Positions 54,901 to 64,000 of a stretch of DNA of 64,000 bases are shown here, one piece after another. The notes beneath the pieces are model-generated. The model searched no databases and was not told the DNA's origin. It saw only the letters and a program-made list of their open reading frames with translations. Source of the DNA: Mugil cephalus (taxonomy: Eukaryota; Chordata; Actinopteri; Mugiliformes; Mugilidae); NCBI RefSeq assembly GCF_022458985.1, contig NC_061788.1, positions 1,775,826 through 1,839,825 of the forward strand. The letters run 5' to 3'. The position numbers were made by a program, and so were the translations under genes. Within the stretch, counting starts at the first letter, position 1; every line of letters begins with the position of its first letter.

Positions 54901-57900
54901 ACTCCATGTTAGTGGGCGGGACCTGGGCCAAACCAAAACACTAAAAAACACGTCATTATTATTTTTGTTTTTTTAATTTTTCATGTCATTTTACGTAGTT
55001 AATACAATGTTGATGAATGTTCAAGTGTCAGTCTTTTAAAAAAGTGTTTTTAGTTCATCATTTCACGCTATAGAAACAGGATGTGACATAATGGAGACCA
55101 CCAGTTGCCACGCCAACTGCTAGGGACAGTTGTAAAAACCATTTTTAAAAATGACTTCAGTCTATAATCCAACATTTCCTCGTAGCTGGTGGATGTAGAG
55201 CAGAGTTAATTAAAGGAAAACAAGAGTGAGTCTGGAGGAAGTGTGGGCGGAGCATCGATATTGTGGCTCCGCCCTCAGACCATACTGATTAGAGTCTGGC
55301 TACAAACTCACAAGATGGCGGCGTCCATATCCTCCAGGAGTTTGACCAATGAGAAGAAGTGGAGACGTGGCATCCATATTTATATACAGTCTATGGTTTC
55401 AACTGGTTATCCATTAGCTTTAGCTACCTTTAACAAATTATTCAACCAAAGTCCCATCCACTAACTTGGAGGAGGCGGAGCTTATGACCTACACTGCAGC
55501 CTCCAGCCCCCGGGGGGAGCTCTACTTGCTTTGGCTTCATGTTTGAGCAGCAGTTTCGTCGTCCATCTTTATACAGTATAACTTTAATCCTCGATCTAAT
55601 TTTACCAACTAGTAGCTTGTCGTCGTAGCCAGCGTCTAGTGGCCGTTAGAGGAACTGCAGTTTCTCTGGATCTTTGCTTATTTTTAAGCTCTGGAGGGAG
55701 GTTGCTGCTTGGCTTTAGATCAGCTCAGTGTCTATAAAAAAAAAAAAACACGCTGATGCCTTCATGTCTTACAGCTGGAAGCCCATCACAGATTACATCA
55801 ACCAGCAGTTTGAACAGTACTTCAGAGACGAGAGTGGACTGAACAGGAAGAACATCCAGGACAACAGAGTGCACTGCTGCCTCTACTTCATCCCTCCGTT
55901 TGGACACGGGTAACACCCACACTGTCAAATATAAATACACACATATATATATATATATTCATATACTGAGTATAGACAAGTCCTCGTGCTCCTGCAGGCT
56001 TCGTCCGGTCGACATAGAGTTCATGAAGGTTCTCCAGGACAAAGTGAACGTGGTTCCTCTCATCGCTAAGGCCGACTGCCTCACGCCCCTGGAGATAAAG
56101 AAACTCAAGGAGCGGGTACGGTTATAAATAAATGGCATTTCTATACACACAGTGTAAAAGCTGAATTAATGCAGTGACCTTTCTGTCGGTTGCTCCTGGA
56201 GGTGTTTGTATTTAAAATCCAGAGAAATATCTAACGAATATGTTAAAGACACGTGATTATTACCAGTCTGAATTATCGTCATGATTTTGTTATTTAATGT
56301 TGATGATGATTTAAACTCTGTAGGAGGAGGGTTTGTGATGTTATCCGTCTCATCGCTGTGTGTTTTGGTCCTTCCAGCTGAGGGAGGAGATCGATAAGTA
56401 CGCGATAAAGATCTACCAGTTCCCCGACTGCGACTCGGACGAGGACGAGGAGTTCAAGCGACAAGACAAAGAGCTGAAGGTGAATCTGGTGATGATCATC
56501 TAAGACCACAGACCACGCCTTAATGGAGGCAGGGATGGGAGGGGTCAAAGGGCATGGGATGAAAGTGGGTTAGAGGAAACTTCAGATCCTCGTCCCTGGT
56601 TCCTGTAATGAAACGTGGAAGAAGAAGAAAATAAAAGAGAGGGATGGGGGAGGGTTAGGACGCCTTTATGGTGGTTAACACATGTACAGTTAGCCCATAG
56701 CGGTCACAACTAGCTAATGCATAGCTATAATGCTAACATTGTAGGTATGTTTTACCTTTGCCATTATGACATCGAGATGAAATGGAGAAACAGGAACAGT
56801 TATGGTTTCATTTATTTTTGTGAGGTCAACATTTTTTTTCTCATTCATAAAATATCGAGGACATTTTTAGCCGGGGGACCGTTCATCCAAAACGGAGACT
56901 GTTCCCAGAAATCAGGGACGTCTGGTCATGCACCCCACTAGCGTTAGCATTCAGTAACCCAACCAGCTAAAAGAACTGGTCTGCATCCAGACTGTTATAT
57001 GCTTTTAGACCAGCACCTTTATGGGGACACTCTGTTTGTGACATAGTGGGACAGATGATGAGGACTGAACTCGGGCAGACTGGACAGTTAGTCAGGTCCA
57101 TGAACATGTATGGGTCGGTAGCTAACCGTGCTATCGCTATCTTCTCCAAATGTCGCTCTTTGTGTCGTCCTACAAGGTGACTCACGTCACACGACGTTAT
57201 TCTGACTATTGGCAGAATGGAATTTAAAATTTTATCTGTTTTTGTGGTTTTCTGTCATCCATCATGGCGTCATCTCCCTCGTCATGACGTGTCAGCAAAG
57301 GGTCAATAGAAATGCTTGGGAAATAAAACGATATGGGGCACTTAACTTATAATAATGTCTTTTTAGGTCAATTTTTACCTTTAATATATCAATGAAAGTT
57401 TTTTTTTCTGATCATTCTCTGCAAGAACGTTTATGTTGTTTAATTGTGTATCTTAGCGGAGTAAAATAATGAAAGAGCGTGGTGCTTGTAGCTGTAATGC
57501 TGTGTGGTGTGTTTGGTCCTGGCTGATGTAGGAGAGCACCCCGTTCGCAGTGATCGGCAGCAACGCTGTGGTGGAAGCTCGAGGTCAGAGAGTGAGAGGG
57601 AGACTCTACCCCTGGGGCATCGTGGAGGGTGAGAAACACTGACCTGGATAAACGCACAGTCATGACCTGAAGAGAAATGTTCATCGTGGTAAAACAATGC
57701 CTGTGGTTTTTAAGTGGAGAACCCGTCCCACTGCGACTTCGTGAAGCTGAGGACGATGCTGATCAGAACCCACATGCACGACCTGAAGGACACGACCAGC
57801 GACGCTCACTACGAGAACTACAGGGCCCAGTGCATCCAGACCATGACCAGGTGATCACACAGTGACTCGTTAATGAGTAGACGGAGGCGTTAGAAAGAGC

Positions 57901-59083
57901 TTTAGGAATATTTAGAGTTATTATGTCATTTTAAAATTATTATAATCGGGATTTTTAATGAGATAAAACATCAAGTTATGTATTTTTGTGCTAAACCAAA
58001 TTGTTGACTTTTAATCTCAAATTTTGACTCAAATAAGTCACAAGTCAAATTGTTTTATGATATGATAATGATAAAAATGTTAAACCTTTGACTTATTAAC
58101 GCAAAATATAAATCCTTTAGGTAGTTATAAAGCACATAAAAAAGGAATAAATAAATTAAGAAATTAAAATTGATCATAATGGATCGATATCGATATCATA
58201 CTTTACTGATCCACGCCGTTTCTGACACTACATAAAAATAATTGAATTTAAAGGAGTTGGATTAAAAAAATCACAAATTAAATTAAATTAAATTAAATTA
58301 AATTAAATTAAATGATGATATTTTTAAGAAGGATTTTTAATAACTGGTATAAAATATAAAGTATGATAAAATATAAAATATGTTAGAACCTGTTTCGTGA
58401 CGCAACATAAAAATAATCAAATTAAATTAAATTAAATTAAATTAATAAAGCCATAATGGTAGTTTTAAGAAGAATTTTTAGTAACTGGTACAAGATATAA
58501 AGTAGTAAAATATATTAAAGACTCTTTTAAGTCTGAAGCAAAATCAATACATTAAACATGACATAAAAAGTCAGAATTTGTTTTAAGATAATATTTGAAC
58601 TTTTAATTTCATCATTTTCACTTACTAAACATTCTGACAAAAATGTACCAGAATAACTATTTAAAATGTGCTTGATAAAATCCTAATAAACTATGAAATA
58701 CACAAACTGTTGAGATGTTTAAGAGCCGGTCGGATGCTTCGTTACACATCAGGCAACAAAAGACAGTGAAGATAAATGTGTTGTGCTGCCGTCTCATCCC
58801 TCATGTTCCAGTAAGATGAACTCAGACCAGCGGGTGGAGAGTCCCATCCCGATCCTGCCTCTGTCCACTCCGGACGTGGAGACGGAGAAAATCATCAAGA
58901 GGAAAGATGAAGAAGTGAGTGTGCTCCAGAAGTGAGGCGGTGAATAATGCATGTTGTTACGTAACTCGTGGCCTATATGTGCCGTTGCGTAATCCCGCTC
59001 CCTGTTAATCTCCTCTGCAGCTGAGGAGGATGCAGCAGATGCTCCAGAAGATGCAGCAGCAGATGCACGAGCAGGACCTGTGA
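52000..59083 (+). CDS. septin5: Septin-5 GTPase, complete
   Basis: Filament-forming septin, in neurons linked to exocytosis and SNARE binding. Exons: 52000-52042, 52225-52235, 53230-53320, 53773-53859, 53970-54093, 55775-55909, 55998-56115, 56378-56479, 57532-57628, 57715-57850, 58812-58914, 59021-59083. They join to exactly 369 residues, the mammalian SEPTIN5 length. Start [14 protein letters not shown]; polybasic HRKSVKKGF at 33-41; G1 GESGLGKST at 49-57; G3 DTPGFGD at 106-112; G4 AKAD at 187-190; septin unique element ending WGIVEVEN (265-272); C-terminal coiled coil [17 protein letters not shown] (348-364). The [16 protein letters not shown] hinge marks septin-5 rather than septin-4. All introns are GT-AG. 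Exon 2 is an 11-base microexon encoding part of SDEGE, needed to keep frame. Start chosen at 52000 because RYKSR aligns with the mammalian N-terminus (RYKSK). Confidence 0.96.
52285..52385. repeat. CTTGTCTCCTC minisatellite in septin5 intron 2
   Basis: About nine imperfect copies of an 11-12 base CTTGTCTCCTC unit. Confidence 0.85.
53325..53600. repeat. About 60-base tandem repeat in septin5 intron 3
   Basis: Five diverged copies of a unit of the form TTTATCCCACTGTTATTACAG...GTGAACTAACCACAGA, starting directly after the donor at 53321. Confidence 0.8.
54106..54200. repeat. (CTC)n tract in septin5 intron 5
   Basis: Pure then degenerate CTC/TCC repeats just after the donor at 54094. Confidence 0.9.
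54251..54285. mobile_element. Tip of a Tc1-like element
   Basis: GATAATCAGTGGTCGTAATG followed by TTATGGCTGAT is the end of the same Tc1-like family as 18938-19267. Only this tip is visible. Confidence 0.55.
54801..55575. mobile_element. MITE with inverted ends in septin5 intron 5
   Basis: Starts CATAGACTGTATATAAATAT and carries the exact inverse at about 55376-55396. A second, outer inverted pair joins 54838-54915 (GTGAAGCCAAAGCAGGTAGA) with 55455-55545 (inverse of TGAAGCCAAAGCAAGTAGAG), so the element may be two nested units. It shares its interior with 5595-6355. No coding capacity. Confidence 0.8.
58245..58515. repeat. AAATT microsatellites within a tandem duplication, septin5 intron 10
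   Basis: About 150 bases are duplicated (58238-58385 and 58405-58515): each copy has an (AAATT)n run followed by TTTTTAAGAAGGATTTTTA or a close variant and ACTGGTA. The run is seven to eight units long in the first copy and five to six in the second. Confidence 0.8.
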
Positions 59084-59787
59084 CCTCCGACCTCCTGTAT
59101 GACCACGTCTCTGGCCTAAAAATCCACTGGACCACGAGAAGAAATGTCCCCAAAGCACCGGTCACAAAGACAGTAGAAGCATGCTGAGTTTAACGCAGTC
59201 ATTAGCCAAGTGAGTCTCGTTAGGCAATAGGAAGTAGTTTTGCACTTTTTTCACCTCTAGAGTTGCACATGAAACATATGATGAGTCCGACCCTCCAGGT
59301 CCTCTGTCCCTCTGTCCCTCTGTCCCTGTGTCCCTCTGTCCCTCTGTCCCTCTGTCCCTGTGTCCCTCTGTCCCTATGTCCCTCTGTCCCCTTAAAAGAC
59401 TTTAGTCCTGCAGAAAGTTTGGAAAAGTCAGACGTTTACAGTCGCCTAAACTCGATTCATGACATTAAATCCTGGTAAATATTCATCATCCAAACACATT
59501 TGGTCTTTTTTGATGAATTTTATTTATTTATTTATTTGTTTTGAAGAATGAAGAAAAAGAAGAGTTGCTGCTCTGGAGTCTCTCTGTCCCTGCTGCAGGT
59601 CTAACTAGAGCCAGTTTTAGTCTGAGCAGAACCGTCGTAGTAGAAACGTTTTGATTGAACTTTAAGTGTTTTTAGAAACACAGTTAAAACCAGATCAGAA
59701 AGAAAAAGGTTCAAAAATAAAGAAACATGTTGATTTTCATCTGAAGTGTCTCATTTCACTTTATTTTGTTTCAGTGTAAAAAATAAA
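59084..59787 (+). other. septin5: septin5 3' UTR with two polyadenylation signals
   Basis: AATAAA at 59716-59721 and 59782-59787 follow the TGA stop without further coding sequence. Between stop and signals lies a CCCTCTGT repeat (59300-59393). Confidence 0.6.
59300..59393. repeat. CCCTCTGT tandem repeat in septin5 3' UTR
   Basis: Twelve or so copies of the 8-base unit CCCTCTGT (variants CCCTGTGT and CCCTATGT). Confidence 0.9.
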
Positions 59788-59824
59788 AGTCTGATCTTCC
59801 CTCGTCCACAACTGGAAGAACTGG

Positions 59825-60045
59825 AGTCCCTGATCCGGACCCTGATCCAGGGTTTGATCTAGACCGTGATCCAGACCTTGATCCAGACCCTGATCCAGAC
59901 CTTGATCCAGACCCTGATCCAGGGTTTGATCTAGACCCTGATCCAGACCTTGATCCAGTCCCTGATTCAGGGTTTGATCGAGACCCCGATTCAGATCCTA
60001 ATCCAGACCCTGATCCAGACCCTGATCCAAACCTAATCTAGACTC
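59825..60045. repeat. CCTGATCCAGAC minisatellite
   Basis: Sixteen or more copies of a 12-base unit alternating CCTGATCCAGAC and CTTGATCCAGAC, with GGGTTTGATC variants, just beyond the septin5 poly(A) signals. Confidence 0.9.
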
Positions 60046-60299
60046 TGATCCTGATTCTGTGCAGCCTTCATCATTTTATTCCAGAGCTGCAGTGATGCTA
60101 CGTCCTGGTAGCTACATGCTAACCAATGGGGGTCAGGGTCTTGCCGGTCTCCTTTAAGTTAAAGAGTGACTCATTGTTCATATATTGACGTGTTTTACAT
60201 TAAAGTGACTCGTTGTAGTTGTAGAGTTATAAGTTTATGACTCTAACGTCCAGACGACATCGTCACCTTGTTGTGTTTAAAAAGTTACATAAATTGAGC

Positions 60300-60575
60300 A
60301 AAACTCAGAGGAAAGCCGTTTGTTCACCGCCCTAGCCTGTAGCCATGCCTCTGATGGACAAACATGGTCCCGCTGGTCCTGGTTGGAACCTTTGTCAAGA
60401 AACTTCCTGCACAGACTCACACGAGGACGACGTCCAACTAAAACACTCGACACTGACTTTAACGCAGCAGAATGACTCAGTTTGTGTTGTAATCTGAGCT
60501 AAAACCAGCTGATGCAGCTGCAGCCTTGAGTTGTCTCCACTGGATCTCACCTCTGTCCCATGTGACAGTTCACTT
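60300..60575. repeat. Dispersed direct repeat, first copy
   Basis: Shares GAAAGCCGTTTGTTCA, CGCCCTAGCCTGTAGCCA, GGACAAACA and GAGTTGTCTC in order with 62625-62900. The two copies flank the exon at 61026-61562. Class unknown. Confidence 0.7.
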
Positions 60576-61025
60576 TTCTTTTTAATAAACACCCAAGGGT
60601 CGTGTGTGGTGCTGGTCCTAACGGTCTGGGACTCACTTTTATCTAAAAACTTCCATGAACTGAAAAGGAAATGAGCACAGACCCGTTTAAAGGGGGGCAT
60701 GGTTCTCATCTGAGCCAAATGAGTGGGCCCTAGTGGAGCGTACTGAACACGGCAGCACTTCAAAGTTGTTGGGGGGTTTGAGGGGGGTTAGAGTCGTGGC
60801 AGAGGGGCTTTTGGGAACGTGGGACCGGCCCTGGGTCTTTCACTTCCGTGGAAAAGCGGCTGGAGGACCCCCGGACTCGCAGCCAGCGGCGCAGCCAGAG
60901 CATGCCCAGTGTTTGCGCTCCAGCTTCCGCGCATTGGCCGCGGTGTGAGGAGGTTGGATCAACACCGGTTGCGTAAGAGTGTCTTCAGATCAGTAGCCTG
61001 TCCGTCGGCGTGACAGCCCGCGGGG
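60576..61025 (+). promoter_or_regulatory. Putative promoter and 5' UTR of the next gene
   Basis: From about 60800 the sequence becomes GC- and CpG-rich (CCGCGCATTGGCCGCGGTGT region), as expected of a CpG-island promoter, and leads without a splice signal into the ATG at 61026. No TATA box is evident. Confidence 0.45.
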
Positions 61026-61562
61026 ATGGAGCGCGGCGAAGAGGACGAGAATGAGAGCGGCTCGTCCCAACACAACACGATGTGGAAACAGTTGCAAGCC
61101 AAAGCAAAGCCCCTGCTCAGCCCCAAGCTGGGCGCCAAGGAGCCCGAAGACAAGAAGGAGCGAGGCATGTGGGTCTTCAGGAAGCTCAAATGGAGGGAAA
61201 ATGCCGAGCTGGACCGGGGGATGTCCTCCTCGCAGCCCGACCTGCTCTTTTCCGCTCAGGTGGACGCGGACGCGGTGGAGGCGGAACCGAAGGAGGCTCA
61301 GGTCTGCGGCAAAGCGACCGGGAGCGGCTCAGGGCTCGTCCGGGAGAAGCTGCTGTCGACCATCAAGCTCAGGTCCTCCAGCCCCAATAAGCCCACGGTG
61401 GCTCAGCTGGTGCAGTCCCACCACAAGAGCGCATCCCTGGGCTCTGCGTGCCTGGAGAGTATGGCCGAGGCTTCGGGCAACAGCAGCGGGGACGACGCTG
61501 CAACAGCTGCCGCAGCAGCGGAGGAAGCGCAGTCGGAGGACGAGCAGCCGGGGAGCTCCCAG
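61026..61562 (+). CDS. First coding exon of an unrecognised protein (gene continues past the window)
   Basis: 179 codons from ATG 61026 to a donor at 61563 (AGCTCCCAG|GTAGAT), phase 0. The frame is open, CpG-rich and begins MERGEEDENESGSSQHNTMW. It is hydrophilic, with a basic stretch around residues 19-60 (KQLQAKAKPLLSPKL, MWVFRKLKWREN), serine-rich motifs (SSSQPDLLFSAQ at about 68-79, LRSSSPNKPTVAQLVQSHHK at about 115-134, SASLGSACLESM) and an acidic Ala/Glu/Ser-rich end. No signal peptide, membrane span or catalytic domain lies in this exon. It looks like the disordered N-terminus of a larger scaffold, regulator or channel-associated protein. I do not recognise it. Without the donor the frame would run to 61610. 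No second exon was found before 64000, so the first intron would exceed 2.4 kb. Confidence 0.65.
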
Positions 61563-64000
61563 GTAGATACGGGGGTTTCATTTCACTCTCACATTATTCA
61601 CCTTTATTAACAGACGTGTGATTGACAGGTTAATTGACGATGAACCACGCTTTAGTTTAGTTTCCGCTCTGTTGCTGCTGATTAGATATTCAGTGTGACT
61701 CATGTTGGCAGGAAGTAATAAGAAACAAATTACAAGATAAATAAATGGCAGTGCATCAATAATTAATCACCAATCAATGCATTAAGAATAAAATGCATCA
61801 ATAATAAATCGTCTAGTACTGAATGGAGCAGAGCATTCTGCAGAGAGGACCTGGGGCTGCAGCTGCATTTATTCTGAGGACGAGATCAAAGTCTGTTTTC
61901 ACTGCTTCATAAAACCAAACGTGATCCAGTTAAATGTGAATGAGCAGCAACTTTAACCTCTTATCATTCCAGCTTTTTGAAAAACAAAATACTCCTATTT
62001 AGGACGTAGCCAGAGTAACTGAACCGTTCATGAACATGTTGGAGCTCATTCATGGTCTCAGTCTCTGTTTAAAGACAAGACTCTGAAGTTTCTATCACAA
62101 AAGTCAGAATCTCTCTAAGTGGTTTAGTTCTGGAGGAAATAACTTTGACACACAGACGTTGTTGGAATCACCTGAATTCTTTGTTGAATCCGTTAATGAC
62201 TTTTATCAATGGAACCAGAAGAAAATGACACAGCTGGTGTCCAGAGCTCTGATTGGTTCAGGAAGCTGCTGCTGTCCCATAAACCACCAGAGGAAAGTTA
62301 AAGGGTTATAAACGGATCAGTTATTAATCCATCAATCATCCCAACTCTCATAAAGACTCACACTGATTTGTGTTCTGTGTGCTTCTCAAACAGACAGTAA
62401 CACTTTTACTCTTGTGTTTACTGTTGTCTAGACTAAGTGAGTACATTTACCCAACTACTGCTTTAAAATCCTCCGTGCGTCCTACACTGACAGAGAAACT
62501 TTTCTGATTGTTCTCTTACTGACTTACCTACAAGTCCCATGATGCATTTGTGCAGCTCTTGGAGGGTCAACCTCCCAAAACACAGAAAAAAAAGTTAAAC
62601 AAATATCTGAGCAAAAGTTTAATTTTGAGAAAGCCGTTTGTTCAACATCGCTGCTCATCGCCGCCCTAGCCTGTAGCCACGACTCTGTTGGACAAACACA
62701 GCGTTATATGCAAAAGCTTCACTCACTCAGTGGTCACCTGAGGTCTCGGTCCAGCTGGTGTCGATCAGGATCCCTGCACACCTTTTTCTAAAAGCCTCCT
62801 ACGCAGCTGAATGATTCAGTTTGTGGCTCAATCCGAGCAAAGACGCCACCAGTCGCTAACACAGCTGCAGCCTCGAGTTGTCTCTGTTGGATTTTACCTC
62901 TATCCCACAGAAACGCCTCACGAGTCGGGGTGGCAGCTCCTCTGATGTGAAGATGTGCTTTTCTTTTAAATTATTTTAGTGAATTCATTCATTTTACTTT
63001 TTAAAAATTCCAAAGTGTGATGGTACAAATCAAGAAACTGATGTCGTACATGCAACAAATGAGAATGACTCCAAATTAACCAGCTCCAATAAAATTATAC
63101 TTGGTAATTAATGTATAAGTAACTATAATAATACATTTATTTGATCCTACATTTGTACCTGTAACTCAGTGTTTGATGGGAGAAGCCTGGAGGTGCAATA
63201 ATTGTGATAAATGAGGGCATTAACGCATTTTTTACTCCAATAAAACCCAAACTGGAACTACACAAGCCTCATATCTACACAGATCCAATTCAAGCTAGTT
63301 TTACCGGATTTACTGGAGTCATTTCAAAAGTTAATATGACCCAGTTCAAGCACAAACTTAGCTGAAACTGTTTCAGAATGAACATTTAAAATAATAACAC
63401 ATGTGGATTTATTGCAGGGCTGCTTTTTTTAAACTCTTAGTTTTTAGTTTAGGCCATAAACAGGACCACAGTAAATATTCAGCTCAGCCTCTGGGGGAAA
63501 CCCTGCAGCGCTGAAACTCAACAAGAATCAGCCAAGCAGGGCCCTAAACTAACAGCTGATTTCACTAAAGCAAACCAGTGGGTTGTCGAGACGAAGCAGA
63601 AACAACGGAGGAATATTTCAGTTCCCGGCATTCACTGCTTTAGAGTGGAAAAAACAGGAGTAATGATGGATTTGTGAGAAACGTCGTCATCTCACACTGC
63701 ACAGAGATAATGGAGGCAGCGTTTACTGCAGGAAACAGATGAAACTAATTGTGGGAGATGAATCTGGTCCAAGAACCAAGATGGAACCGATATATTTAAT
63801 TGTGCTGCTGCAAGTAGGAAAATCCTTTTTAGGTTTGTTTTTATCTGCTGCACTAGAACATGTCACGACTCAGAATACAAAAAGATTTCCTAGAACAGAA
63901 CATAATCTATAACTATACGCTGCTATTGATATTACAACAGGCTGATGGTTTGCACAAGATACAAGATGAGAGTTAGTATCTGTGCTTAAATTTTACTGCA
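61563..64000. other. Intron of the unrecognised gene; repeats but no exon found
   Basis: 61983-62165 is a copy of a dispersed repeat that also occurs in the GTPase flanks (10480-10650 and 19775-19930). 62625-62900 is the second copy of the direct repeat at 60300. From 62900 to 64000 I see AT-rich sequence without convincing exons. Confidence 0.5.
61983..62165. repeat. Dispersed repeat shared with the GTPase duplication units
   Basis: Shares AACATGTTGGAGCTCATT, AAGTTTCTATCA and AGTCAGAATCTCTCTAAGTGG in order with 10490-10645 and 19790-19925. It is the only copy outside the array, so the sequence is a mobile or ancient repeat rather than part of the GTPase gene. Confidence 0.75.

Overview
The window is nuclear DNA of a ray-finned, probably percomorph, fish. 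It has compact vertebrate genes with GT-AG introns, very many Tc1/mariner, hAT, L2-type and other fish-type repeats, and gene products that read as vertebrate ACADS, claudin-5 and septin-5. There is no bacterial-style gene packing, and no RNA gene or CRISPR array was recognised.

Layout. (1) 1-4.1 kb: the last nine exons of acads (short-chain acyl-CoA dehydrogenase, + strand), whose first exon(s) lie before the window. (2) 4.2-7.3 kb: a reversed Tc1-like remnant, then a MITE whose end has grown into a minisatellite. (3) 7.3-8.4 kb: an intronless claudin-5 gene (- strand). (4) 9.6-40 kb: a repeat-laden block with four same-direction (- strand) copies of one gene, called A, B, C and D here. The gene encodes an AIG1/Toc34/septin-like P-loop GTPase with coiled coils and a Cys-rich, zinc-finger-like module. 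Copies A, B and C are full length (543, 545 and 546 residues by my exon joins). D keeps the GTPase domain but has lost the C-terminal half. All four share one architecture: a small exon ending in eight coding bases, an intron holding an old Tc1-like remnant (A-C; shorter in D), and one large exon. (5) 40-51.6 kb: no convincing gene; a piggyBac-type MITE, a decayed LINE, Tc1 pieces and simple repeats. (6) 52.0-59.8 kb: a complete septin-5 gene (+ strand, 12 coding exons, 369 residues), including an 11-base microexon. (7) 61.0-61.6 kb: the first coding exon of an unrecognised + strand gene that continues beyond the window.

How it fits together. CLDN5 (-) next to SEPTIN5 (+) is also the human order and orientation on 22q11, so the ancestral neighbourhood is recognisable here. 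The GTPase array sits inside that old intergenic space, apparently built by tandem duplication of 4-10 kb units with later deletion, inverted duplication, transposon insertion and probable gene conversion. The three housekeeping/tissue genes are conventional. The GTPase family is the least described part: intact reading frames, conserved splice sites, one codon that differs in all four copies just before the P-loop, and a chimeric short copy. This resembles other fish lineage-specific GTPase expansions (GIMAP, GVIN, IRG), several of which are immune related, but nothing in the sequence proves an immune role.
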